Source of the DNA: Vulcanimicrobiota bacterium
GTDB lineage: Bacteria; Vulcanimicrobiota; Xenobia; Xenobiales; JADMJV01
Length of the DNA: 64,000 nucleotides
Direction of reading: 5' to 3'
Assembly (NCBI GenBank): GCA_019637395.1
Contig: JAHBVR010000005.1
Location: forward strand, 322,484-386,483
The notes beneath the pieces were generated by a model. It had not been told where the DNA came from, searched no databases, and was given only the letters and a program-made list of their open reading frames with translations. The first letter of the stretch is position 1. Each line of letters begins with the position of its first letter. Shown in pieces: positions 1 to 9,257 of the stretch. The position numbers and the translations under genes are program-made.

Positions 1-111
1 GACAGCTACCAGGCCGACGCCCTGGGCGGCTTCCTGCGCCAGGAACTGGCCGCGCAGAAACAAGCGAAGGCGGCCGATCCGTTTCTGGCTCGCCTTTTTA
101 ATCGCGAGTAG
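1..111 (+). CDS. 3' end of a truncated gene
   Basis: The window opens inside a plus-strand reading frame that runs for 36 codons to a TAG at 109-111, ending ..PFLARLFNRE. The residues (alanine, glutamine, leucine and charged residues) look like a helical protein tail and have normal codon use for the region. No family can be named from so short a piece. It converges on the coiled-coil gene. The 58-base gap between them holds a GC-rich hairpin (GCGCG-AAAT-CGCGC at 122-135) without a T-run. Confidence 0.55.
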   Translation, partial: DSYQADALGGFLRQELAAQKQAKAADPFLARLFNRE

Positions 112-169
112 CGAGCGGGGTGCGCGAAATCGCGCTCACATGTGCGCGAACTGAGGTGGGATCGGGGCT

Positions 170-1708
170 CTAGAAACCGCCTTGTTGGCGGGCCTGGATG
201 CGCAGGGCGGTACGCAGGCGGCTTTCCACTTCCTTGCGCTGCTTCTCTTCCAGTTCCTTGGCCTTGATCAGCACGTCCACGCGCTCTTGCAGGCGTTCGT
301 TTTCGGAGCGCTGCTTGCGCAGAGACTCGCGCAGATCGTCGGCGCGCAGCTTCCACTGGCGGATTTCCGCCTCGTCGCCGGCTCCACCGCCGCCCCCGGC
401 CTTGATCTTTTCCAGCTCCTCGGCCAGTTGCTGCTTCTCGGTCTCCAGGCGTGACTGGCTGCGTTCCAGCGTCATCAGCTCCTGATTGGCCGCCTTCAAG
501 TCGTTCTCCAGCAACAGGCACTTGCGCTCCAGCCGCTCGCGGTCGCTGCCGTCGCGGCGCAGGGAGTCCAGCTCGGAGTTTACCTCGATCAGACGTTTTT
601 CCGCTTCCAGGTGGCGGCGTTCGGCCTCTTTCACAGCCTCCTGGTTGGCGGCCAGCACTTTCAGCTCTTCTTCACGCTGCAGGGAGGCAGCCAGACGCTC
701 GCCCAGCAGACGAACTTCGTCCTGGTGAGCCTGGCGGAAGCTGGCCAGCTCGGCCTGAGCGGCCTGAATCTTGGCCTCGGCGGAGTCACGGAAAAGCTTG
801 CATTCTTCGGCGTAAGCGCGGGCCTCGCCCTCACTGAGACGCAAAGCCTTTAGCTCGCGGCGGCGCTCCACGATGGTCTCCTCCAGGTCCTCCTTGAGCA
901 GCTCCAACTCTTCCAGCTCCAGGCGGAGGTTGGACTCGGTTTCACGGACCTCATCGAGAGTGGCCTGCAATTCGCCCAGACGGCGCGACCACTGTTCCAT
1001 CTCGCTTTCGCGCAGCTCGAGACGGCGCGAAGTCTCGGCCATTTCGTCCTGCAGGCTGGTGATCTGCTTGAGCTCGTCGGCCGCTTCCTGTTCCGCCGAG
1101 GTCAAGCGCGATTGCAGATCGCCATTGCTGGTCTGCAACTCGGCCAATTGCCTCTGGGTCAACTCCAATTCGAGTTCGTGTTCGACGGCTTTGTCTTGTA
1201 GAGAAGAACGCTCTTCGTTCCAACTTTGGCGGGCTTGCTCCAATTCAGAACTCAGTTGGGCCCGTTCCTCCTCCCAACTTTTGCGGAATTGCTCGACCAT
1301 ATCGCGCTCGCTGATCAACTGAGCGCGCTCCTGGTCCCAGGCCTTGCGCGCCTGCTCCCATTCGCCTTGCTGGGCGCGCAGACTGTCGATTTCCGCTTGC
1401 AGGCCCAGGCTGCGCAGAGCCGGTTCAGCAACCTCCGGATCGGGAGGGCGAACCACGGCCAGGCCTTGCGCCACCGCTTCCTCCGCGACCGCAACCTCGG
1501 CGCTTTCGAGCGAAGGCGGATCGAGCAGGGCCACCGCCGATTCGGCCGACTTGCTTTTTTTGGTGGTTTTCTTTCCGGCCGCTGCTTTCCGCGCAACGGC
1601 GACAGGCTCAGCCGGAGCTGCGGCGACTTCCTCCACGGCCGGGGGAGCCGGGGGTTGCGCCTTGGCGGCTTCGTTCTTTTTCTTGTTGCGGTTCGATTTG
1701 CTGGCCAT
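170..1708 (-). CDS. Long coiled-coil protein with a basic, low-complexity N-terminus
   Basis: The 512-residue product starts MASKSNRNKKK, followed by about 75 residues rich in Lys, Ala, Pro and Glu. From about residue 100 to the end it is almost unbroken heptad-like sequence full of Glu, Arg, Leu, Gln and Lys, as in SMC- or myosin-like coiled coils. A glycine run (KAGGGGGAGDEAE) near residue 435 probably forms a hinge between two helices. There is no signal peptide, membrane segment or enzymatic motif. The first 101 bases overlap the 3' end of uvrC in another frame, so it is probably co-transcribed with it. The lysine-rich head could bind nucleic acid or membrane; that is inference. The function is unknown. 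Confidence 0.8.
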   Translation of the reverse strand: MASKSNRNKKKNEAAKAQPPAPPAVEEVAAAPAEPVAVARKAAAGKKTTKKSKSAESAVALLDPPSLESAEVAVAEEAVAQGLAVVRPPDPEVAEPALRSLGLQAEIDSLRAQQGEWEQARKAWDQERAQLISERDMVEQFRKSWEEERAQLSSELEQARQSWNEERSSLQDKAVEHELELELTQRQLAELQTSNGDLQSRLTSAEQEAADELKQITSLQDEMAETSRRLELRESEMEQWSRRLGELQATLDEVRETESNLRLELEELELLKEDLEETIVERRRELKALRLSEGEARAYAEECKLFRDSAEAKIQAAQAELASFRQAHQDEVRLLGERLAASLQREEELKVLAANQEAVKEAERRHLEAEKRLIEVNSELDSLRRDGSDRERLERKCLLLENDLKAANQELMTLERSQSRLETEKQQLAEELEKIKAGGGGGAGDEAEIRQWKLRADDLRESLRKQRSENERLQERVDVLIKAKELEEKQRKEVESRLRTALRIQARQQGGF

Positions 1709-3557
1709 GCGAGGGCATTTCGGAGGCTTCGGGCAGTTCGCCTGCAGTATGTAAGTAATCGAATAGCTGGCGGGATAACTTCCCGCCCATTCCTTCTACC
1801 TGGGAGATTTCCGCCAGCGAGGCGGCCATCAGTTTGCGCAGCGAACCGAAGTGCTTGAGCAGCGCTTGCTTGCGCCCCTCGCCAATGCCGGGAGCCTCGT
1901 CCAGAGCGGACTGCTTGAAAGCGGTTTTGCGCACGTGGCGGTGATAGGTGACGGCGAAGCGGTGGGTCTCGTCGCGCATGTGGGTGACCGTCAGCAAGGC
2001 TCGTGAAGTGCGCGCCAGAATGACCGGGTCACTGCGGCCCGGCACGAAAATCCACTCATTCTCCTTGGCCAGTCCGGCCAGCGCTACCCGGTCGCTCAGT
2101 CCCAACTCGGCCAGCACCTCCATGGCCACGCCCAACTGCCCCTTACCGCCGTCCACGATCAGAAGTTCCGGCAGCCCGTCAAAGCTACGCCGGTCGTCGG
2201 GGGAATGGGCAAAGCGCCGCGTCAGAACTTCGCGCATCATACGGAAATCATCGGGCGTGTCGCCGCTGCGAATGCGGAACCTCCGGTATTGATCCTTGCG
2301 CGGCAGCCCCTGTTCAAAAACCACCAGCGAACCCACCGCCTGGCGGCCCTGAAAGTTGGATATGTCGACGCATTCCATGCGCCAGGGAGCTTCGCTCAGC
2401 CCCAGCGCCTGCTGCAGCTCTTCCAGGGCCAGACGGCGCTGCTCGACGCCGCGCGAGGGGCGCAGATTCTCTTGTTCCAGCGTCTGGTGGGCGTTTTTTT
2501 GAGCCAGCTCCATCAGTTCGCGCTTGGAGCCGCGCTGGGGCAGGCGGATTTCCACCCGCATCTGCGAGAGGCTGCTCAGCCATTGGCTCAGCAACTCGCT
2601 CTCATCCGGCAGCACGCTCACCAGAATGCGCCGGGGAATATAGCTGTTCTGCTGATAATACTGCTTGAAAAAGGCCGACATCTGCTCGCCGGCTTCGCTG
2701 CCCCCCGGCGATTCCAAGAGAAAGGAGCGGTGTCCCAGCAGTTTGCCTTCACGCACCTGCAGCACCTGGGCGCAGATCAGTTCGCCGCTCGAAGCCACCG
2801 CCAGGTAGTCTTCGTTTTCGTCCCTGTCGGACACCATCTTTTGCTTTTGACCGGTTCTCTCCAGGTCCAGCAGCATATCGCGAATGCGGGCGCAACGCTC
2901 GAAATTGAGTGCTTCGGCCTCGCTCTCCATCTCCTGGCGCAGGCGGCGCAGCAACTTATCCGAGTTGCCTTCCATGTAATCGATGGCCTGTTCCACCTGC
3001 TCCCGATAGTGAGGCGCGTCCACATAGCGGGTGCAGGGGGCGGTACACAGGCCGATGTAATAATCCAGGCAGGGCCGCTTTACTTTCTTGTCCATATCCA
3101 GCGAGCAGGTCCGGATCTGGAACATCTTTTGCAGAATGGTGACCGTGCGGCGCAAGGCCCCGGCATCGGGAAAAGGTCCAAAATACCGATTGCGCGGGTT
3201 GCGCTGGCGGCGCACCACGCGCAGGCGGGGAAATTCCTCGCCGGTGGTCACTTCCAGCAGCGGATAGCGCTTATCGTCGCGATATTTGGTGTTGAAATAG
3301 GGACGGTGTTTCTTGATCAGGTTACACTCGAGGATGAGCGCTTCCAACTCGGAGTCGACCACTACCGTATCGAAGTCTTTGATTTTGGAAACCATCCAGC
3401 GGATCTTGGGAGCATGATCGGAGGAGGGTTGAAAATAGCTGCGCACACGCTGGCGTAGCGAGGCTGATTTACCCACGTAGATGATGCGGCCTTTGGCGTC
3501 CTGCATCAGATAAACCCCCGGCTTGTCGGGGAGGAGCTTCAGTTTTTCGGCGATCAA
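1608..3557 (-). CDS. uvrC: UvrABC excinuclease subunit C
   Basis: UvrC makes both incisions around bulky DNA lesions after recruitment by UvrB. The 649-residue product has the full domain order: a GIY-YIG nuclease (GVYLMQDAKGRIIYVGKSA, about residues 14-95), a cysteine cluster (CSLDMDKKVKRPCLDYYIGLC), a UVR motif near 205-235, the RNase-H-like endonuclease (VDISNFQGRQAVGSLVVF, about 395 onward) and a C-terminal helix-hairpin-helix pair (APGIGEGRKQALLKHFGSL). The start is TTG, directly after the TAG of the upstream S41 protease, so no earlier in-frame start is possible. After the HhH pair comes an unusual tail of about 45 Gln/Arg/Gly/Ser-rich residues, encoded over the start of the coiled-coil gene. 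Confidence 0.96.
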   Translation of the reverse strand: MIAEKLKLLPDKPGVYLMQDAKGRIIYVGKSASLRQRVRSYFQPSSDHAPKIRWMVSKIKDFDTVVVDSELEALILECNLIKKHRPYFNTKYRDDKRYPLLEVTTGEEFPRLRVVRRQRNPRNRYFGPFPDAGALRRTVTILQKMFQIRTCSLDMDKKVKRPCLDYYIGLCTAPCTRYVDAPHYREQVEQAIDYMEGNSDKLLRRLRQEMESEAEALNFERCARIRDMLLDLERTGQKQKMVSDRDENEDYLAVASSGELICAQVLQVREGKLLGHRSFLLESPGGSEAGEQMSAFFKQYYQQNSYIPRRILVSVLPDESELLSQWLSSLSQMRVEIRLPQRGSKRELMELAQKNAHQTLEQENLRPSRGVEQRRLALEELQQALGLSEAPWRMECVDISNFQGRQAVGSLVVFEQGLPRKDQYRRFRIRSGDTPDDFRMMREVLTRRFAHSPDDRRSFDGLPELLIVDGGKGQLGVAMEVLAELGLSDRVALAGLAKENEWIFVPGRSDPVILARTSRALLTVTHMRDETHRFAVTYHRHVRKTAFKQSALDEAPGIGEGRKQALLKHFGSLRKLMAASLAEISQVEGMGGKLSRQLFDYLHTAGELPEASEMPSHGQQIEPQQEKERSRQGATPGSPGRGGSRRSSG

Positions 3558-4994
3558 CTACTTCTTCATCTGCTCCTGGAGCGTCTTGATGCCCACTTGC
3601 AGGACGCGGTCGTCCTTGTCTTTTTCCGTCACTTTCACGTTGATGTCGGCTTTGATGCCTTTGCGGTGAATGTCCTGGCCGGAGGGGGTGAGGTAATGGG
3701 CCACCGTGTATTTGAAAGCGCCGCCGTCGGCCAGATGTTCCACCTGCTGCACGCTGGCTTTGCCGAAAGTGGTCTCGCCGATCAACTTGGCGCGCTTATG
3801 GTCCTGCAGGCAACCGGCGGTGATTTCCGAAGCGCTGGCCGAGAAGCGATTGACCAGCAGGACCATCGGTCCTTCGATCTGGGCGCGACCCAGGCTGTCG
3901 TGGTCCTCGGAGCGATTGAGCCGCTGATTGACCACCGAGACGACCCGTTCCCCGGCCGGCACGAAGTGGCTGCAAATTTCCAGCGCGGCGTTGATGTAGC
4001 CGCCTCCATTGTTGCGCAGGTCGACGATATAGGCTTGGGCCCCCTTCTTCTGCACCTTTTCGATTTCTTCTTCGAATTCGGTCACCGTTTCTTCACCGAA
4101 GACGTTGACTTGCAGGTAGCCGATCTTGGGAGCTACGATTTTAGAAGTGACGCTGCGTACGTGAATCATGTCGCGCTTCACGCTGACGTCAAAGGTGCGC
4201 TTTTCTTTGGGACGGTAAATCGTGAGCGCGACCATGGTGCCTTGCGGCCCGCGGATTTTATTGGCCGCCTTTTCAATATCCCAACCGTCGGTGGGCTGGC
4301 CGTCGATCTTGGCCAGCACGTCGCCGGTCTGGATGCCGGTCTTGTCGGCCGGCCCATCCGCAATCGGCTGGGAAACGGTCACGCGGTTCTTATGGTCACG
4401 GTCGAGTTCGATCATCACTCCGATGCCGCTGAAGTTGCCGCCTGACATGTGCTCTTCGAAAACGCGGAATTCGCGGGGTTCGAGCACCGAGCAGTAAGGA
4501 TCCTTGAGCGCGCCCAACATGCACTTGAGAGCCAGATAGGTGAGCCGCTGGTGGTCGAATTTGCCGGCCACCTTGGGTTCGACTTTGGCGATCATGGCTT
4601 TCCAGGCCTGAGTCAGGCTGGCGCGATCTTCGATTTTCGGAGGTAGAGTGGGGAAGTCTTTGACGTCGACTTTCTGGCTGGCCAGAAATTCCTTCAAAAG
4701 CCGGAACGAACTGGCGAACAGAGCGCGGTCGTTGACTTCGTTGAGGTATTCCTGGTGCAGCAGGTCGAGCACGACGTCCAGGTTCGCCACCGTATCGATC
4801 GGCGGCCTGGGGGTTTCTTTAGGTGCCGGCGTTTCGGTGATTTCGAGAAGGCCCGGCGTGGCTTGCGAGGACACCGCAGGCGGCGAGATGGCGGGGTTGG
4901 GAAGGTACCGTTGGGAAATCAGGATCGTACTCACGAAACCCAATCCAACCAGGGTATAGCCGCCCATCAGGACGCCCATGCGGTGAAAACTCAT
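3558..4994 (-). CDS. S41 carboxy-terminal processing protease (first of a tandem pair)
   Basis: This CtpA/Prc-type serine protease cleaves proteins near their C-termini in the periplasm or at the cell surface. The 478-residue product has an uncleaved-looking N-terminal membrane segment (about residues 8-27). It is followed by an S41 N-terminal helical region, a PDZ domain (GIGVMIELD to GPQGTMVALTIYRP, about 190-280) and the S41 catalytic fold. Visible catalytic motifs are RNNGGGYINAALE, the nucleophile loop FSASASEITAG and the general-base lysine in TFGKASVQQ. The ATG at 4994 lies 16 bases after the stop of the paralogous protease upstream. The two were probably made by tandem duplication and are transcribed together with uvrC. 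Confidence 0.92.
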   Translation of the reverse strand: MSFHRMGVLMGGYTLVGLGFVSTILISQRYLPNPAISPPAVSSQATPGLLEITETPAPKETPRPPIDTVANLDVVLDLLHQEYLNEVNDRALFASSFRLLKEFLASQKVDVKDFPTLPPKIEDRASLTQAWKAMIAKVEPKVAGKFDHQRLTYLALKCMLGALKDPYCSVLEPREFRVFEEHMSGGNFSGIGVMIELDRDHKNRVTVSQPIADGPADKTGIQTGDVLAKIDGQPTDGWDIEKAANKIRGPQGTMVALTIYRPKEKRTFDVSVKRDMIHVRSVTSKIVAPKIGYLQVNVFGEETVTEFEEEIEKVQKKGAQAYIVDLRNNGGGYINAALEICSHFVPAGERVVSVVNQRLNRSEDHDSLGRAQIEGPMVLLVNRFSASASEITAGCLQDHKRAKLIGETTFGKASVQQVEHLADGGAFKYTVAHYLTPSGQDIHRKGIKADINVKVTEKDKDDRVLQVGIKTLQEQMKK

Positions 4995-5010
4995 TGCCAG
5001 ACTCCGTTGT

Positions 5011-6561
5011 TTAATGCGTCAGAAAGGGCAGTTCCAGGCGCAGTTTGCGCGAGTCACCGGGCTTTTCCAGCGTGATTTCTTCAAACAGGTGGTCCTGTTC
5101 ACGCACAAATTCTCGCTTGGTGACGGAATACCCCTGAGCTTTCTGCTCCTCGAGGATTTTCAGTTCGTCTTCGACCGAAGCCACCACCATCGGCCCGGGC
5201 GCGACCGCGGCCGGCTGAGCCTTGACCTCGTTGATGGCGGTGGTCATGGCCGTCTTGAATTGATCGTCTTCGGGGGTGCCCACCTTCTGGATATTCATCG
5301 ACACCTTGATGTCCGGCTCGATACCCAGCTTGTGGATGTCTTTGCCGTTGGGAGTGTGATAGTGGGCGGTGGTCACTTTCATGGCCGAACCTTCGGTCAG
5401 GGGAAAGATTTTCTGCACGCTTCCCTTACCGAAAGTCTTGTTGCCCACCAGCTTGGCGCGCGACAGATCTTGCATGGCGCCAGCGGTGATTTCCGAGGCG
5501 CTGGCCGAGTATTCGTTGACCAACATCACCAGCGGCTTGACGGGATGGAGATTGGGATGGCTGGGATAGGGAACTTCGGCCTGGCCGCGCTCCTGCACCG
5601 TGACCACGCGGCTGCCGGTGGTCAGGAATTTCGAGCATACGTCCACGGCCGCGTTGATATAGCCGCCGCCGTTGTTGCGCAGGTCGAGAATGTAGGCCTG
5701 GGCGCCCTCTTCTTCCAGGGTGCGGATGGCGCTTTCCATTTCGTTGTTGGTGTTCTCGCCGAAGACCTTGAGCTTGATGTAGCCGACCTTGGTGCCGTCC
5801 TGGTCGACCAGTTTACTGTTGACGCTACTGGTGCGAATTTCATCGCGGACGATTTCGACCCAGAAGGGTTCCTGATCGGCTCGTTTGATCAACAGTCTGA
5901 CCTTGGTGCCCACATCTCCACGCAATAAGGTTTGCGCTTGAGGAATGGTGGCTGTCACGGTGGGAGTATCATTGATTTGCAAAATGACGTCACGGGAACG
6001 AAGGCCGCCGCGCATGGCGGGAGTGTCGGCCATCGGTTCAATGATCGTGAGCGCGTTGTTGTTCTTTTTGTCCAGCTCGATGTAGATGCCCAGGCCGCCG
6101 AATTTCGTTCCGTTCATAGCCTCTTTGAGCGAGGTGAACTCTTTCTTGTCCATATAGACGGTGTAGGGGTCGTCCAGGGTCTTGAGCATGCCGCGCACGG
6201 CTGCCACCTGCAGGTAGTCTTCTTTAAGCAGTTTGGGGTGCTTGGCGGCGACCTTGTAGAAGTCGGCGGTGAATTCTTTAGCCGCCTTCTCGAAGTCACC
6301 CTTGGAGTGAATCTTGGCCAGCTTCATAGCCGGTAGCTTCTTGGCTTTGATGGCCCCGTTCAGGCCTTCGACAGCGCCATCAAAGAGCTTCTCGGAAGGG
6401 GTTTTGTAGATGTATTCCGAGCTGATCAGCGCAGTCAGGTTTTTTACGAACTCCGCACCCCCCACAGCTTCGGGGCTCGGCGGAGCGGCCAGCACGCTGT
6501 GGGAGAGCAAGAGAGCGGTGGTGAGAGAGAGAACGACATACTTGGAGGGAGATGCCTGCAA
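5011..6561 (-). CDS. S41 carboxy-terminal processing protease (second of a tandem pair)
   Basis: This is a 516-residue secreted paralogue of the protease just downstream. A cleavable signal peptide is clear (hydrophobic core about residues 8-25, ending SVLAAPPS). A PDZ domain follows (GGLGIYIELDKKN to VGTKVRLLIKR, about 150-230), then the S41 core with RNNGGGYINAAVD, the nucleophile loop YSASASEITAG (serine near residue 350) and TFGKGSVQ carrying the catalytic lysine. After the core it has about 75 extra residues that include a Pro/Ala linker (QPAAVAPGPM), which the sister protein lacks. The signal peptide versus membrane anchor difference suggests the two copies work in different locations. 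It is first in the run S41-S41-uvrC-coiled coil; the promoter probably lies in 6562-6780. Confidence 0.93.
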   Translation of the reverse strand: MQASPSKYVVLSLTTALLLSHSVLAAPPSPEAVGGAEFVKNLTALISSEYIYKTPSEKLFDGAVEGLNGAIKAKKLPAMKLAKIHSKGDFEKAAKEFTADFYKVAAKHPKLLKEDYLQVAAVRGMLKTLDDPYTVYMDKKEFTSLKEAMNGTKFGGLGIYIELDKKNNNALTIIEPMADTPAMRGGLRSRDVILQINDTPTVTATIPQAQTLLRGDVGTKVRLLIKRADQEPFWVEIVRDEIRTSSVNSKLVDQDGTKVGYIKLKVFGENTNNEMESAIRTLEEEGAQAYILDLRNNGGGYINAAVDVCSKFLTTGSRVVTVQERGQAEVPYPSHPNLHPVKPLVMLVNEYSASASEITAGAMQDLSRAKLVGNKTFGKGSVQKIFPLTEGSAMKVTTAHYHTPNGKDIHKLGIEPDIKVSMNIQKVGTPEDDQFKTAMTTAINEVKAQPAAVAPGPMVVASVEDELKILEEQKAQGYSVTKREFVREQDHLFEEITLEKPGDSRKLRLELPFLTH

Positions 6562-6782
6562 CGGAGACCTCTTTCATGATAAGGAATCTAAGAGAGTTTC
6601 CTGCTGGACCTGGAAAACTCCCGCTGCGCAATGAATCACCAGAGAACTGTCTTGGTTCCCGAATAAGAAAATTCATAGTACGGCAGAACTGGTGTAAACA
6701 CATGGGCTTCTTCCTGGGGTAGGCTGCGCTCGTGGACCTGAAAGGTTCACAAAAACTACGAAGCACATGGAGAACACAACAC

Positions 6783-7103
6783 ATGGAAAACCAAGTAGCT
6801 CAAAGCAACACCATCTATCCCCACCTTCCCGTGGTGCAACGGGTGATTCCCTGGACCCCCGACCCCAATATCCAAAGCAAGGCCGTAGCCGGCGTGCAAC
6901 TGCGCTACGGGCCCATTCAGATCAACGGGAAGCTGATCCAGGGAGAGAAGCGCTACTTCCTCTCGATGCCCTGCCGCAAACATGAGACGAGTGGTGAGTA
7001 CTACGACCACGCTTCGGTTCTCGACCGCAGCCTGCTGGAGCAATATGAGACTCTGGCCATCGCGGAGTATCAGAGGCTGACCGGCCTGGTCCTGGCCGCC
7101 TAG
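6783..7103 (+). CDS. SpoVG-like protein
   Basis: The 106-residue product resembles SpoVG (septation/stage V sporulation protein G), a small dimeric DNA- or RNA-binding regulator found well beyond spore formers. The matching segment is KAVAGVQLRYGPIQINGK to LAIAEYQRL. It contains the family hallmark of a conserved SMP preceded by a beta strand (RYFLSMPCRK) and then a Gly-Glu-Tyr-Tyr/Asp strand and a C-terminal helix ending in EY. The ATG at 6783 is preferred over an in-frame GTG at 6732 because a GGAG lies 10 bases upstream (6769-6772). An N-terminal extension of about 30 residues precedes the usual SpoVG start. The family call is from pattern recognition and needs a profile search. Confidence 0.6.
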   Translation: MENQVAQSNTIYPHLPVVQRVIPWTPDPNIQSKAVAGVQLRYGPIQINGKLIQGEKRYFLSMPCRKHETSGEYYDHASVLDRSLLEQYETLAIAEYQRLTGLVLAA

Positions 7104-7225
7104 AACCCCGGTGGCGCGCGTCGGCGTGGCGGCGCGCGCTGCCGACCCCCTCCAAACGAGCGGCTTGTTTTGGAATCGATCCTTGGAGGACCCCCCAGAA
7201 TTGACCAGAACCTTACAAAACCATC

Positions 7226-7801
7226 GTGTCCCCTTTGGCTGAAAGATACCTGGCGCTCTATGAGCAGGGTTATTTTCCGATGGCGGACCAGGATGGACGA
7301 GTGCGGGCTTACTGTTACGACCCTCGGGGGGTCCTCCCACTGGCGGAATTCCACATTCCGCGCCGTCTAACTCGCTGGTTGCGCAGGCAACCCTACCGCC
7401 TGACGCTGGATCAGGCTTTCCCGGAAGTGATTCGCTGTTGCGGGCAACGCAACCATACCTGGCTTTGCCCTGAGATCGAGTCTGCTTTTTGCGAACTGCA
7501 TCAAGCCGGCCTGGCCCATAGTTTGGAAGCCTGGCAAGGCGAGCAGCTGGTAGGCGGGCTCTACGGGCTGGCTCTGGGCGGGACGTTTTGCGGGGAATCC
7601 ATGTTCAGCAGCGCCGACAATGCCAGCAAGGCCTGTCTGGTCGAGCTTTACCGACGGATGTGCCAGGGAGGTTTTGATCTGATAGACTGTCAAGATGTAA
7701 CCTCTACCCTGGCGCAGTTCGGCGCCAGGCACATCCCGTTCGCCCAGTATTTCGAAATGTTCCGTAGCTCTCGAGAGAAGGATTGCAAGCTGGATGGATG
7801 A
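7226..7801 (+). CDS. aat: Leucyl/phenylalanyl-tRNA-protein transferase
   Basis: Aat adds Leu or Phe from charged tRNA to the N-terminal Arg or Lys of proteins, marking them for ClpAP under the bacterial N-end rule. The 191-residue product carries the family motifs in order: YEQGYFPM, DPRGVLPLAEFH, WLCPEIESAFCELHQAG, VGGLYGLALGG, FCGESMFSSADNASK and DCQDVTSTLAQFGARHIP. It is somewhat shorter than the roughly 230-residue enterobacterial enzyme, mainly at the N-terminus. The start is GTG at 7226. An in-frame TGA 21 bases upstream rules out anything longer, and no Shine-Dalgarno is evident. It overlaps the sensor kinase downstream by 8 bases. Confidence 0.93.
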   Translation: MSPLAERYLALYEQGYFPMADQDGRVRAYCYDPRGVLPLAEFHIPRRLTRWLRRQPYRLTLDQAFPEVIRCCGQRNHTWLCPEIESAFCELHQAGLAHSLEAWQGEQLVGGLYGLALGGTFCGESMFSSADNASKACLVELYRRMCQGGFDLIDCQDVTSTLAQFGARHIPFAQYFEMFRSSREKDCKLDG

Positions 7802-9257
7802 GTTCGCTCAACTACCCGCCGACCCTCAGTTCATCGGTCCTATGATCGACAGCCTGGACGCGGGCTTTTGCGTGGTGGACGCGAACGGGCGCTTTCAGGT
7901 CTGGAACGCCGCCAATACCAAGATCCTCGGCAAGGGCGCGGCGGTCGGCCTGTCTCAGGAAAATTGGGCCTCTCACTACGGCCTGCACTGCCCCATTGAG
8001 CAACGCCTGTTGCGCCCCGAAGAACTGCCGCTGGTGCAGGCCATGGCTCGACGGGAGCAAGTCGAACAAGAGGTGGTGCTGATCAACGAGGCGCTACCCC
8101 AGGGGCGCTGGATCAAGGTCTTCGCGCGCCCTCTTTTCAATGGGCGGCGGGAATTGATTGGCAGCGCCGCCGTCATCCGTGACGTCACCCACGAAAAAGC
8201 TTCGCTTTTGGCCAGCCAGATGATGTCCTGGTTCTTCACCGCCAGTGACGACGCCATTATCGGCCTCAACATGGAAGGCACGGTCCTGCTCTGGAATCCC
8301 GGAGCCGAGCGTTTGCTGGGTTGGAGTTCCGAGGAGATGATCGGTCGCTCGGTCTTTCGCCTCGTTCCTTCCGGCCGCCAACGCGAAATTGAAGCGCTCA
8401 TGCAGAAAGCGCGTTCCGAGCAACAACTGCCTCCCCTGGAAACACGCATCCTTCACAAGAGCGGCCACGAAGTGGCCGTGTCGCGCTCGATCACCACCAT
8501 GCGTGACGCCGGCGGCGCTCCTATCGGCGGAGTGGTGGTGGCTCGCGATATCTCCCGGCTCAAGCGGGCCGAGTCGCAACTCGAAGAATCACGCCAGCAA
8601 TTGCGGCAGCTTTCGGTTCGCCAACAGAATCTGCTGGAGCAACAACTGCGCGCGCTGGCTCGCGAACTGCACGACGAATTCGGCCAACAGTTGGCCGCCA
8701 TGAAGTTCGAACTGGCCTGGTTGGAACGCCACCTCGGCCACGACCCCCAGGTCGAAGAAAGACTGGATTCGCTCAATCAGTTGCTCGATTCCACCATCGC
8801 CGGCTTGCGCCGCGTTTCCAAACAAATGCGCCCGCCGCTCCTGGAAGAACTCGGTCTATGTCACGCCATCGACGAACTGGTGGGGGAGATTTCCCACCGT
8901 TATCCACTGGAGACGATCTACGAATGCCACGTGAGCCAGTACAGCTTCGGCACCGAAGCTTCCCTGGCCATCTACCGCATCGTCCAGGAGGCCCTCACCA
9001 ACGTGGTGCGCCATGCGGCCGCCAGTCAGGTGCGGGTGGTCTTGAGCCAGGAAGACGATCGCATGGTCACGCTGGTGGTGGACAACGGCCGCGGCCTGCC
9101 GGCCGACGCCAGGCCTCCCGGAGTGAATTTCGGCATTCTGGGAATGCAGGAACGCGCCCGCAGTTGGGCTGGCGAAGTGATCGTCGCCAGCATGCCGAGC
9201 GGCGGAACCCAGGTGCGAGCCGAGTTTCCCTGGTCCCGGATCTTAGCGCACGACTAA
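7794..9257 (+). CDS. PAS-PAS sensor histidine kinase, NarX/DegS type
   Basis: This is a soluble 487-residue two-component sensor kinase. Two PAS domains are visible: about residues 14-135 ([19 protein letters not shown]) and about 145-265 ([18 protein letters not shown]), the second followed by a PAC segment ending [11 protein letters not shown] short coiled linker leads to a HisKA_3 dimerisation/phosphoacceptor helix ([19 protein letters not shown]) with His293 as the likely phosphorylation site. A GHKL ATPase domain follows ([16 protein letters not shown]-box, [18 protein letters not shown]). There is no membrane segment, so it must sense a cytoplasmic signal. It overlaps aat by 8 bases. 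No LuxR/NarL-type regulator is adjacent, so its partner lies elsewhere. Confidence 0.9.
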   Translation: MDEFAQLPADPQFIGPMIDSLDAGFCVVDANGRFQVWNAANTKILGKGAAVGLSQENWASHYGLHCPIEQRLLRPEELPLVQAMARREQVEQEVVLINEALPQGRWIKVFARPLFNGRRELIGSAAVIRDVTHEKASLLASQMMSWFFTASDDAIIGLNMEGTVLLWNPGAERLLGWSSEEMIGRSVFRLVPSGRQREIEALMQKARSEQQLPPLETRILHKSGHEVAVSRSITTMRDAGGAPIGGVVVARDISRLKRAESQLEESRQQLRQLSVRQQNLLEQQLRALARELHDEFGQQLAAMKFELAWLERHLGHDPQVEERLDSLNQLLDSTIAGLRRVSKQMRPPLLEELGLCHAIDELVGEISHRYPLETIYECHVSQYSFGTEASLAIYRIVQEALTNVVRHAAASQVRVVLSQEDDRMVTLVVDNGRGLPADARPPGVNFGILGMQERARSWAGEVIVASMPSGGTQVRAEFPWSRILAHD

